The position numbers were made by a program, and so were the translations under genes. Below are positions 15,484-22,423 of a stretch of 23,401 bases of DNA, in pieces; the stretch's first letter is position 1, and each line of letters starts with the position of its first letter. This DNA comes from Nanohaloarchaea archaeon PL-Br10_U2g5 (lineage in GTDB: Archaea > Halobacteriota > Halobacteria > Halobacteriales > Haloferacaceae). Under the pieces are notes generated by a model. It was given only the letters and a program-made list of their open reading frames with translations, did no database searches and was not told the DNA's origin. Location of the stretch: assembly GCA_001564205.1 (NCBI GenBank), contig LKMY01000006.1, positions 1-23,401 on the forward strand. The letters run 5' to 3'.

Positions 15484-16661
15484 TGGTAGTACTCCGAGAT
15501 CGTCTGTGCGACGTACTCGACTTCGGACTCCGAGATGTTCGGGTGCATCGGAAGCGACACGATATGATCTGCGAGTCGCTCGCTCCGGGGAAGATCGAGA
15601 TCACCGACGCGTTCTTCGATCGCCGGGTGCTCGTGCAGCGGCGTGTCGTAGTGGATTCCGGTGTCGATTCCGTCACTCGCGAGGTGGTCTCGTAAGGCGT
15701 CCCGGTCGGGCACCTGTATCACGTAGAGGTGGTACACGTGGAACCCGTCGGCCGGTTCGGTCGGAGTGGTCACCGCAGGGACATCCGTGAGGCGATCAGT
15801 GTATCGACCCGCCGCGGCGTTTCGACTCGCGTTCCACCGTTCGACCTTCGCCAGCTGGCCGAGCCCGACGGCGGCGCTCGTCTCGTCGAGTCGGTAATTG
15901 AGCCCGAGCGCGCGGTGGATCCCGTCGTCACCGCGACCGTGGTTGCGGAACCTCCGCATCCGCTCTGCGAGCTCCCCGTCGTCAGTCGTCACCATTCCGC
16001 CGTCGCCGGCGACGGTCATGTTCTTCGAGGGGTAGAAGCTGAACGCGCCCGCGTCGCCCGCGGACCCCGCCCGCTCGCCGTCGCGGCTCGCGAAGTGTGC
16101 CTGACAGGAATCGGATAACACGAACATGTCGTGCTCGTCGGCGACCGCGCGAATTGCGCTCATGTCGGCCATGCCGCCGTAGATGTGGACCGGGATGGCC
16201 GCCGCCGGGTTCTCGGCCGACTCCGCGGCGGCAGCGAGACCCTCCGGATCCATCGTGTACGTGTCCGAGTCGACGTCGACGAACACCGGATTCGCCCCGA
16301 GCGAGAGCACTGGACTGGCCGTTGCGAAGAAGGTATGTCCCGGCACGAACACGTCGTCGCCGGGGCCGATCCCCGCGGCCTGAAGCGCGAGGAGGATCGC
16401 TGCGGTGCCACTAGAGACGCCGACTGCGTGGTCGACACCGGTCTTCTCGGCGAACCGATCCTCGAACCGCTCGAGGATCGGTCCCTTCACGTATCGACCG
16501 CTTTCAAGCACGTCGACCACGTCGTCAATCGTGTCGCCGTCGACGCTGATCTCGGTGAAGTCAACGCTGGGGTCGGCGCGATCGACGGGTGAGTCGGTCG
16601 GATCGACGCGTGAGTCGGCCGAATCCCCGCTGGAGTCAGTCAGGTCGGCGCTGTCTGTCAT
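15480..16661 (-). CDS. DegT/DnrJ/EryC1/StrS aminotransferase (1), WbpE-like
   Basis: A 393-residue PLP enzyme. Family marks are SSGTAAILLAL (83-93), GDDVFVPGHTFFATA (101-115), the cofactor-contacting VLSDSCQAH (181-189), the PLP lysine K213 in FYPSKNM, GDGGM (219-223), and the C-terminal GIHYDTPLHEHPA. It would transfer an amino group from glutamate to C3 of a keto-UDP-sugar made by its operon partner. The N-terminal 30 residues are an acidic Asp/Ser repeat not present in most homologs, coded by a 21-bp tandem repeat. The frame is open to 17033, but the upstream part overlaps the divergent nucleotidylyltransferase. The ATG at 16661 is 25 nt after an exact CATAACAAA element, which fixes the start well. 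Confidence 0.88.
   Translation of the reverse strand: MTDSADLTDSSGDSADSRVDPTDSPVDRADPSVDFTEISVDGDTIDDVVDVLESGRYVKGPILERFEDRFAEKTGVDHAVGVSSGTAAILLALQAAGIGPGDDVFVPGHTFFATASPVLSLGANPVFVDVDSDTYTMDPEGLAAAAESAENPAAAIPVHIYGGMADMSAIRAVADEHDMFVLSDSCQAHFASRDGERAGSAGDAGAFSFYPSKNMTVAGDGGMVTTDDGELAERMRRFRNHGRGDDGIHRALGLNYRLDETSAAVGLGQLAKVERWNASRNAAAGRYTDRLTDVPAVTTPTEPADGFHVYHLYVIQVPDRDALRDHLASDGIDTGIHYDTPLHEHPAIEERVGDLDLPRSERLADHIVSLPMHPNISESEVEYVAQTISEYYQ
16580..16621. repeat. 21-bp tandem duplication in aminotransferase N-terminus
   Basis: Two 21-bp units, 16580-16600 and 16601-16621, differ at two positions. On the minus strand they encode seven-residue Asp/Ser-rich repeats (DSRVDPT, DSPVDRA) in the N-terminal extension of the aminotransferase. 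Confidence 0.75.
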
Positions 16662-16686
16662 CAGTTGATACTGCTGTCCACTCCGG

Positions 16687-16695
16687 TTTGTTATG
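16687..16695 (-). promoter_or_regulatory. CATAACAAA element upstream of aminotransferase (1) operon
   Basis: An exact CATAACAAA on the minus strand, preceded by G and followed by CC, ends exactly 25 nt before the ATG at 16661. It forms a divergent pair with the plus-strand copy at 16818-16826 in the same 190-bp gap. Confidence 0.6.
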
Positions 16696-16817
16696 CGTTT
16701 AGTACCCGGCCAACCGGGGGACACGAGGCGCTCGGCGCCGTCGAGAGTAAACTGCGCGCCGGCAGGCTTAGACGGAGTAGGACTCAGATACGCGATCGGC
16801 TCCGCTGATAAGCCCTT

Positions 16818-16826
16818 CATAACAAA
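16818..16826 (+). promoter_or_regulatory. CATAACAAA element upstream of nucleotidylyltransferase
   Basis: An exact CATAACAAA, followed by C, ends exactly 25 nt before the ATG at 16852 and 22 nt before the ATG at 16849. The shared 25-nt spacing favours 16852 as the start. Together with the minus-strand copy it makes a symmetrical divergent promoter pair. Confidence 0.6.
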
Positions 16827-16851
16827 CCCCCCGTGGCTCCGGATCCCGATG

Positions 16852-17613
16852 ATGCAAGCAGTTGTACTCGCCGCCGGCCAAGGGACCCGTCTTCGACCGC
16901 TCACGGAGGAGACGCCGAAGGGGCTCGTCGAAGTCGATGGCCGTCCCATCCTCACGCACTGTTTCGACAAGCTCGCGGCGCTCGACGCCGAGGAGCTGCT
17001 CGTCGTCGTCGGGTATCGCGCCGACGATATCATCGACCACTACGGCGAGGAGTTCAACGGGATTCCGATCACGTACACGAGACAGGAGGAGCAGCTCGGG
17101 CTCGCACACGCGCTCAACACCGTCGAAGCGCACGTCGACGGCGAGTTCATGCTCATGCTCGGCGACAACGTGTTCGAGGCGAACCTCGGGGACGTTGTCC
17201 GTCGCCAGCGGGAGAGTCGCGTCGACGCCGCCTTCCTCGTCGAGGAAGTCCCGTACGAGGAGGCGTCCCGCTACGGCGTCTGTGTCACGAACGGGTACGG
17301 CGAGATCACCGACGTGATCGAGAAGCCGGACGACCCGCCGTCCAACCTCGTGATGACCGGATTCTACACGTTCTCGCCGGCGATATTCCACGCGACGCGA
17401 TTGGTCGAACCGTCCGATCGCGGCGAGTACGAGCTCTCCGATGCCATCGATCTCCTCATCGAATCCGGCAGGACCATCGACGCGATCGGACTCGATGGGT
17501 GGCGGATCGATGTCGGATATCCCGAAGACAGAGACGAGGCAGAGCGCCGCCTGCAAGCGATCGCCGAGAACGAGCCGTCAGCCGAAGCCGCCCAGGGAAC
17601 GAACGATGATTAA
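16852..17613 (+). CDS. sugar-1-phosphate nucleotidylyltransferase (RmlA/AglF-like)
   Basis: A 253-residue nucleotidyltransferase of the NTP_transferase fold. Visible motifs are the nucleotide-binding LAAGQGTRLRPLT (6-18) with the PK pair (22-23), QLGLAHAL (81-88), the metal site LGDN (103-106), EKP (157-159), GFYTF (170-174) and a C-terminal WRIDVGYPED block. It joins a sugar 1-phosphate to UTP or dTTP, giving the nucleotide sugar used by the pathway; AglF in Haloferax is a glucose-1-phosphate uridylyltransferase of this type. Base preference cannot be read off. Length is that of short family members without a beta-helix tail. The start ATG at 16852 (rather than 16849 or 16693) gives the standard MQAVVLAAG opening and is 25 nt after a CATAACAAA element. 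Divergent from the aminotransferase operon. Confidence 0.88.
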   Translation: MQAVVLAAGQGTRLRPLTEETPKGLVEVDGRPILTHCFDKLAALDAEELLVVVGYRADDIIDHYGEEFNGIPITYTRQEEQLGLAHALNTVEAHVDGEFMLMLGDNVFEANLGDVVRRQRESRVDAAFLVEEVPYEEASRYGVCVTNGYGEITDVIEKPDDPPSNLVMTGFYTFSPAIFHATRLVEPSDRGEYELSDAIDLLIESGRTIDAIGLDGWRIDVGYPEDRDEAERRLQAIAENEPSAEAAQGTNDD

Positions 17614-17739
17614 CACCGATCGGATGAGTCGGCGGAGTAGAACGACTCCTTTGTCGAACTGGTTAGGTGAAAAACACTATCACGACGGAGGTGTAAAGTA
17701 TATGTACCTGGAGTCGACAGAATTAGCTGACCGACTTGT

Positions 17740-18081
17740 ATGGTGCATACATTCGAACCGACCGACTGTGGCGGAGCCGGAGCAGTACACCAGAACGAAC
17801 CGACGGACGGACCGGCGTTCTTCAACTACGCGGAGTACGAGCAGATCGGTGTCGCGATCGTCGAGGCGGTCTCGGCGGTCTCCGATGTGGACCCGTGTCA
17901 GTGGGAGACGCGGCTGTATGACGTCGTCGACCCAGACGCGCTCCGTCAGATCGTTCGAACCGGTGGCCCCGACGTGCAGGTATCTTTCCGGTTCGGCGGG
18001 TACCGAGTGTCCGTCTTCGGCGACGGTGAGATCACCGTCACTGAGGCGCCAGTCCGCGGATCAGAGCAGGCGACTGAGTAG
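17740..18081 (+). CDS. HalOD1 output-domain protein
   Basis: A 113-residue acidic protein whose residues about 28-105 match the haloarchaeal HalOD1 output domain: IGVAIVEAVSAVSDVDP, then LYDVVDPDALRQIV, then VQVSFRFGGYRVSVFGDGEITV. HalOD1 domains are found alone or at the end of bacterioopsin-activator-like and response-regulator proteins and are thought to take part in signalling; no biochemical role is established. The reading frame ends at a TAG (18079-18081) followed at once by a second TAG, inside the first copy of a 36-bp tandem repeat. In the second copy both stops are CAG, and the same frame then continues to a TGA at 18148-18150. This suggests that the protein was once 23 residues longer. 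A possible TATA-like stretch, GTATATGT, lies near 17698. Confidence 0.82.
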   Translation: MVHTFEPTDCGGAGAVHQNEPTDGPAFFNYAEYEQIGVAIVEAVSAVSDVDPCQWETRLYDVVDPDALRQIVRTGGPDVQVSFRFGGYRVSVFGDGEITVTEAPVRGSEQATE

Positions 18082-18134
18082 TAGCGCTCAGTTGACAGAG
18101 AGCAGGCGACCGAGCAGCAGCGCTCAGCTGACAG
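18063..18134. repeat. 36-bp imperfect tandem duplication spanning the HalOD1 stop
   Basis: Two adjacent 36-bp units (18063-18098 and 18099-18134) match at 32 of 36 positions. All four differences are T in the first copy and C in the second. Three of them lie close together, and two of those turn CAG CAG into TAG TAG (18079-18084) in the HalOD1 frame. The unit is 12 codons long. Confidence 0.85.
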
Positions 18135-18156
18135 GACCGCAGCCGGGTGAATCGCT

Positions 18157-18354
18157 GTGAGCGACTGGTTCACTGACGAGGAGCTCGATCGGATCGCCCG
18201 GTTTGCCGCGTCGCCGGGTCACTCCCGAGATCCGACGATGCTCCTCCCTGAAGAGGTCACGAGCGACGCAACGGGAGACGACGATGCAGCGACAGCAGAC
18301 GAGAGAGCAACGGACGACGAAACGGACGAGACGGACGGATCGTCCGAGGAGTAG
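18157..18354 (+). CDS. small acidic protein, GTG start, unknown function
   Basis: A 65-residue protein. The N-terminal half is helical and ordered (SDWFTDEELDRIARFAASP, then PTMLLPEE), and the C-terminal half is a disordered Asp/Glu/Thr tail. I recall no named family. The start is the GTG at 18157: GGGTGA at 18145-18150 lies six bases upstream as a good haloarchaeal Shine-Dalgarno sequence, and no ATG in frame gives the WFTDEEL opening. It lies just downstream of the HalOD1 gene and, through the former HalOD1 stop at 18150, was probably coupled to it. The two likely form one transcript. The 122 bp between it and the convergent regulator at 18477 show no feature. Confidence 0.6.
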   Translation: MSDWFTDEELDRIARFAASPGHSRDPTMLLPEEVTSDATGDDDAATADERATDDETDETDGSSEE

Positions 18355-18476
18355 CGACGAGTGTCAGGTGTGTGCGTACTCTATGCAGTTCGGTCCGCCT
18401 GTCGTCGTTCACGCTTTCCACTGTTCGCAACAATGCGGTCACACACCCGTTGTACCGACTCGCGATGACAGCCTAC

Positions 18477-18770
18477 TCAAAGATCCTGTGAGTCGTCGAG
18501 CAATCCCTGCGTCGTGATCTCCGACCACAGCGCCTCTCCGGACTCCGTAATTCCGTAGACGCGCCCCTTTCGCCGATCCTCAGAGACGAGGAGCTCGACG
18601 AGGTCGCGCTCTCGGAGCCCGGAGAGTGCGTGAGAGACCGCGGCGATCTCGACGCCTTTGTCGTCTGCGATTCCCGACGGCGTTGCAGGCCCTTCTGCAA
18701 GCCGTTCTAAAACCGACACGCGGTACTGGGAGCTGATGACGAAGCCGATTCGGTCCCATTTGTCTGTCAT
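18477..18770 (-). CDS. winged-helix HTH protein (paralog 3)
   Basis: A 97-residue winged-helix protein homologous to those at 1425-1700 and 1819-2097: WDRIGFVISSQYRVSVLERLA, then the TPSGIA helix, AAVSHALSGLRERDLVELLV, and the wing with KGRVYGITESG. The recognition helix differs from the other two (AAVSHALSGL against SHVSRAIQRL and THVSRALRQL), so it may bind another site. The ATG at 18770 aligns with the paralogs, while longer in-frame versions reaching 18980 overlap the upstream gene. It starts 8 bp after the stop of the DUF7344 gene, so the two form an operon. A GAGGAG about 12 nt upstream, at the end of the upstream gene, may be the ribosome binding site. Confidence 0.82.
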   Translation of the reverse strand: MTDKWDRIGFVISSQYRVSVLERLAEGPATPSGIADDKGVEIAAVSHALSGLRERDLVELLVSEDRRKGRVYGITESGEALWSEITTQGLLDDSQDL

Positions 18771-18778
18771 ATGAGTAA

Positions 18779-19321
18779 TTACTCCTCGTCCACGGGGACA
18801 AGTCCCCTGTTCTCGCGGATGTCGTTGACGTACTTGTAATGGATCAGGCTCAACACGATGAACGCGACGAAAAACGGGAGCCCGACGTAGACGGCGTTGA
18901 CGGCCAGGGTGTCGCTCAACGCAGTCAGGAGATAGACGCCGATCCCAAGGACGGCGATGCTCCCGTACGCCAGCGCCCACGGCGGCATCTCGGGCGTCGA
19001 GTGAAAGTATGCGGCAAGTTCGTCGACGTGTTTCGTCGACGAGATCACGCCCGAGTCGCTGTCGTACTCGATGATTCCTGACTCAACCATTTTCGGGATA
19101 TGCGTCTGATACAGAGAGACGTACGTGCGCTTCCGTTGTTGAGCGGTTAACTCCTCGACTGAGACCCCGTTCTCCTTCGCGGCAAGCGCCCCTGCGAGGT
19201 CGCCGAGTTCGATCGGGTCTGATCCTTCCTGCAGCTGCCTGAGCACGAACCGCCTGCGGGCGTTGCTCAACAGGTCGAAGGCGACGTCTTGGGAGAGTGT
19301 GGTGTTGTCTGAGTCTGACAT
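18779..19321 (-). CDS. DUF7344 winged-helix membrane protein
   Basis: A 180-residue protein. Residues about 8-95 form the DUF7344 domain, a winged-helix-like fold starting LSQDVAFDLLSNARRRFVLRQL and including QQRKRTYVSLYQTHIPKMVESGIIEYD. Two membrane helices follow (about 114-133 and 140-162), then a charged cytoplasmic tail. Such proteins are common in haloarchaea next to regulators and are likely membrane-tethered transcription factors or sensors, but no member has a firm function that I can cite. It is the first gene of an operon with winged-helix paralog 3. A CATAACAAA-like element (GATAACAAA) ends 53 nt upstream of the ATG. Confidence 0.82.
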   Translation of the reverse strand: MSDSDNTTLSQDVAFDLLSNARRRFVLRQLQEGSDPIELGDLAGALAAKENGVSVEELTAQQRKRTYVSLYQTHIPKMVESGIIEYDSDSGVISSTKHVDELAAYFHSTPEMPPWALAYGSIAVLGIGVYLLTALSDTLAVNAVYVGLPFFVAFIVLSLIHYKYVNDIRENRGLVPVDEE

Positions 19322-19374
19322 TCGGAGTACCGTCTTCGTTCAATCGCAATAGCTTCGGATTCCGGGTATTACTC

Positions 19375-19383
19375 TTTGTTATC
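19375..19383 (-). promoter_or_regulatory. GATAACAAA element upstream of DUF7344 operon
   Basis: On the minus strand GATAACAAA ends 53 nt before the ATG at 19321, differing from CATAACAAA only in the first base. The spacing resembles the 48-61 nt seen before the PRC-barrel, membrane-protein and GT2 genes. The rest of the 227-bp gap up to 19549 has a weak CATTACAAT at 19441-19449 and no gene. Confidence 0.4.
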
Positions 19384-19548
19384 TGGAGGCTATCACTCGG
19401 TAGAGGTATCGTTGTCTCGCATCCTCCTGAGTAAGATACTCATTACAATTCCATCGTACGGCAGTAGTACGGTCATGTCACAGCGTTTCGTCACCGGCGC
19501 AGAACAGGCGGTCGCCGATCGCGTTTCTCACCTGTTTTCACTGTCCGT

Positions 19549-20547
19549 ATGAGACGGTCGTCTGATTCCGGTCGCGACACGGTCGGATTCGAACGACGAC
19601 TGCCGTTCGACCTCGTCGCGGCCGGAGTGTTCCTCGCTGCGACGTACGCTACGTTCTTTCTCCAAGAGGGTTCTCTCCTCAGGGTCGCAGCGAGCGTCGT
19701 CACGGTCTGCGTTCTCCCCGGATACGTCACGACCGCTGCGCTGTTCCCGTTAACCGAGCGAGAGCAGTCACTTCGACGGGGCGTCGAGGGAACGCGGATC
19801 ACGCTGCGCGAGCGCGGCGCGCTGTCGCTCGGTCTGAGCATCGCACTCGTCCCGATCATCGCGCTCACTATCGGTCAGTTCTCTTCGGGATTCACCACTC
19901 GCGGAACGTTTGCGATGATCGGCGGCTACGTCGCTGTCGTCGGGGTGATCGCGGCGTACCGCCGGCTGCAACTTCCAGAGGAGGAGCGATTGTACGTTCC
20001 CGTTGGCACATGGGTTACCGAGCTGATCGACGGGCTCACCTCGGGGTCGCGGATCAACCGTGTGCTCACGGCCGCGCTCGTCTGTAGCATCCTAATCGCG
20101 GGCGGAACGTTCGCGTTCGCCGCTGCAACGCCGGTCGACGGCGAGACGTACACCGACTTCCACCTGCTCACGGTCGACGAAGACGGCGAGTACGTCTCGG
20201 CGGGGTACCCCGAAGAGCTCGAGCGAGACGAGCCGACCGAGCTCTCGTGGGGGATCAGGAGTTACGAAGCCGAAACGACAACGTACACCGTGATCACGAC
20301 AATCGAACGGGTTTCCGAAGCGGACGGTCAGCTCACGCGGGTCGAGACGGCCGAGCTGGATCGAGCGACGACGACGGTGTCCCCCGGCGAACACGAGATC
20401 GTCGATCACGAGGTCGCGCCGCCGCTCGTCGGTGAGAACCTCCGTGTGAGCTACTACCTCTATCGCGGTGACGCCGCCGGAACGCCGTCGGAAGACACCG
20501 CGTACCGCCATCTACATATCTGGGTCGATGTCGGCGGAGGCTCGTAG
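19549..20547 (+). CDS. DUF1616 membrane protein
   Basis: A 332-residue protein with about five membrane helices (roughly 20-38, 43-66, 90-110, 119-138 and 166-188). An outer C-terminal beta-rich domain follows, with STELSWGI-like, TTYTVITTIERV and NLRVSYYLYRGD strands. Both the helical bundle and the domain after it fit DUF1616, a family found in archaeal S-layer glycosylation and surface-polysaccharide loci. The basic segment before the first helix fits the positive-inside rule. Function is not known; a role in handling glycan or lipid carrier at the membrane is suggested only by context. It is followed after two bases by a GTG-started gene, so translation is likely coupled. No CATAACAAA element sits at a convincing distance. 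Confidence 0.82.
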   Translation: MRRSSDSGRDTVGFERRLPFDLVAAGVFLAATYATFFLQEGSLLRVAASVVTVCVLPGYVTTAALFPLTEREQSLRRGVEGTRITLRERGALSLGLSIALVPIIALTIGQFSSGFTTRGTFAMIGGYVAVVGVIAAYRRLQLPEEERLYVPVGTWVTELIDGLTSGSRINRVLTAALVCSILIAGGTFAFAAATPVDGETYTDFHLLTVDEDGEYVSAGYPEELERDEPTELSWGIRSYEAETTTYTVITTIERVSEADGQLTRVETAELDRATTTVSPGEHEIVDHEVAPPLVGENLRVSYYLYRGDAAGTPSEDTAYRHLHIWVDVGGGS

Positions 20548-20549
20548 CC

Positions 20550-21137
20550 GTGTGGCCGTGGGAGCACGCCGTTATCGGGTACGTTGCGTACTCGATCGGC
20601 ATCCACCTGTTGTGGCAGCGCTCGCCGACCGGATGGGAAGCCGTCACCGTCGTCTTCGCCTCTGTTTTCCCGGACCTGATCGACAAGCCCCTCGCGTGGG
20701 AGTTCGGCGTCTTCCCGTCGGGATACGGGATCGCCCACTCGGTGTTTTTCGCGGTCCCGACCACCGCCGTCGTCTTCGCGGTGACCGCAGCGCTCGATCG
20801 CCGAGAGATCGGAGCCGCGTTCGCGACCGGCTACTTGCTTCACCTCCCGGCAGACATCATCCCGCACTACATCCTCGACGGACACCTCCCGCTCAGCCGC
20901 GTGCTGTGGCCGATCGCAACGACGGAGTCATCGTATCCCGACGGGTTCACCGGGACTTTTTGGACCTATTTCACCGACTCGGCGGCCGATCTCCTCTCGG
21001 GACCGCCGGGTCTCTATGTCCTCATCGTCGGCGGAATGATGCTGTTCAGTGCGCTGCTGTGGGTGTATGACGGTATGCCCGGCGTCAGGGAGCCGGTGCT
21101 GTACCTCCGCGATCGGGTTCGGAACCGGGAGCAGTGA
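20550..21137 (+). CDS. YdjM/LexA-binding-like membrane metal-dependent hydrolase family protein
   Basis: A 195-residue integral membrane protein with four or five helices. Histidine and aspartate residues fall in the pattern of the YdjM family (PF04307): WEHAVIGY near the N-terminus, VFPDLIDKPLAW, GIAHSVFF, and GYLLHLPADIIPHY. These polar residues lie at helix ends and could bind metal. The family is annotated as inner-membrane hydrolases, but the reaction is not established. The GTG at 20550 comes two bases after the DUF1616 stop and begins right at the WPWEHAVIGY block, which supports it as the start. The pair is probably one operon. The 200 bp downstream contain only a weak CTTAACAAT. Confidence 0.72.
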   Translation: MWPWEHAVIGYVAYSIGIHLLWQRSPTGWEAVTVVFASVFPDLIDKPLAWEFGVFPSGYGIAHSVFFAVPTTAVVFAVTAALDRREIGAAFATGYLLHLPADIIPHYILDGHLPLSRVLWPIATTESSYPDGFTGTFWTYFTDSAADLLSGPPGLYVLIVGGMMLFSALLWVYDGMPGVREPVLYLRDRVRNREQ

Positions 21138-21218
21138 GGTCGTCGGGGCGGTGCACTCGACGGGAGCGACGGAGAACGATCACCTCGATAGACGACCGTT
21201 ACCGCGGACAACGGGCTG

Positions 21219-21227
21219 CTTAACAAT
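21219..21227 (+). promoter_or_regulatory. weak CTTAACAAT element upstream of aminotransferase (2)
   Basis: CTTAACAAT differs from CATAACAAT by one base and ends 110 nt before the ATG at 21338, a distance like that before the flippase. It is the only candidate promoter element noticed in the 200-bp gap, and the match may be chance. Confidence 0.25.
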
Positions 21228-21337
21228 GCACGTGCCCGCTCGCTTTCTCAGTACGCTCCGGACACGACTATGCTCCCTCGAACGACACATGACGACCGCG
21301 GACGAATCGCTCACGAGCCCTGCAGTCTGGTCCCACG

Positions 21338-22423
21338 ATGACCGTCGGAATGGCCGACCCCCGGATCGGTGTGCCCGAACTGGACAGCCTCGTCGAGACC
21401 GCCATCGGCGGCCGGATCGCTGACGGCCCCGAGGTCCGCGCGTTCGAATCCGCGTTCGCAGCCCACTGCGACGTCGATCACGGCGTCGCAACGTCGAACG
21501 GAACGACGGCGCTGCACGCCGCGTTGAAGGGGTTGGGAATCGGCCCCGGAGACCGCGTCGTCACCACGCCGTTCTCGTTCGTTGCAACCGCGAACGCGGT
21601 CAGGCTCTGCGGGGCTGACCCCGTTTTCGCCGACGTCGACTCGTCGACGCTAAACCTCGATCCGGAGGCCGTCCGAGACGTTGTCGCGGACCACAACGGC
21701 GACGTGGATGCGATCATCGCCGTTCACCTGTACGGGCTGCCGGCGGCGATGGACGAGCTGCAGGCGATCGCCGAGGAGTACGACGCCGCGCTCGTCGAGG
21801 ACGCCGCACAGGCTCACGGCGCGACGCTCGACGGTCGGCCGGCGGGGTCACTCGGTGACACGGCCTGTTTCTCGTTTTATCCGACCAAAAACATGACGAC
21901 CGGAGAGGGTGGAATGGTGCTCACTGACGACGGCGACCTCGCCCAGCGCGTCGCCCGGTTCGTCAATCACGGTCGCACGGGATCGTACGAACACAGCGAG
22001 GTCGGCCACAACTTCCGGCTCACCAGTCTCGGTGCAGGACTCGGCCGGGCGCAGTTAGACCGCCTTCCGGAGTTCGTCGACATCCGGCGACGCAACGCCG
22101 CCAAGTACGACGGCGCGCTCGCGGAACAGCCGGCGGTTACCGCACCGCCGGATCCGTCGAACGCTCGACACGCGTACCACCAGTACACCGTTCGGACGGA
22201 GCACCGCGAGGCCCTGCGGGACCACCTCGCCGATGCCGGGATCGATACCGGGGTGTACTACCCGACGCCGATCCACCGGCAGCCGGCGTACGCCGATATC
22301 GGGGGATCCGCGCCGGTCGCCGAGCGCGCGGCCGAAACGGTGTTGTCCGTTCCGGTCCACCCCTCGCTCGACCGGAGTGAGGTCGACGCCGTCGCCGACG
22401 CACTGGAGGGGTTCAGCCCGTGA
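21338..22423 (+). CDS. DegT/DnrJ/EryC1/StrS aminotransferase (2)
   Basis: A 361-residue PLP aminotransferase. It opens directly into the fold (IGVPELDSLVETAI), with SNGTTALHAAL (53-63), GDRVVTTPFSFVATANA (71-87), VEDAAQAHG (153-161; D155 contacts the PLP ring nitrogen), the PLP lysine K184 in FYPTKNM, GEGGM, and the C-terminal GVYYPTPIHRQPAY. It lacks the Asp/Ser extension of aminotransferase (1) and is clearly a separate paralog. As part of a second dehydrogenase-aminotransferase pair it should aminate C3 of a keto-UDP-sugar, perhaps with different sugar specificity. The frame has a stop 45 nt upstream, so the ATG at 21338 or the one at 21350 is the start. Its stop overlaps the GTG of the next gene by three bases. 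Confidence 0.88.
   Translation: MTVGMADPRIGVPELDSLVETAIGGRIADGPEVRAFESAFAAHCDVDHGVATSNGTTALHAALKGLGIGPGDRVVTTPFSFVATANAVRLCGADPVFADVDSSTLNLDPEAVRDVVADHNGDVDAIIAVHLYGLPAAMDELQAIAEEYDAALVEDAAQAHGATLDGRPAGSLGDTACFSFYPTKNMTTGEGGMVLTDDGDLAQRVARFVNHGRTGSYEHSEVGHNFRLTSLGAGLGRAQLDRLPEFVDIRRRNAAKYDGALAEQPAVTAPPDPSNARHAYHQYTVRTEHREALRDHLADAGIDTGVYYPTPIHRQPAYADIGGSAPVAERAAETVLSVPVHPSLDRSEVDAVADALEGFSP

Noticed and set aside
15480..17033. Longest ORF version of aminotransferase 1 (517 residues)
   Set aside because: The extra N-terminus overlaps the divergent nucleotidylyltransferase and the promoter pair; the start at 16661 fits both family length and element spacing.
21226..21423. A 65-residue open frame starting beside CTTAACAAT
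   Set aside because: It is Arg-rich, lacks acidic residues, and overlaps the start of aminotransferase 2 in another frame.
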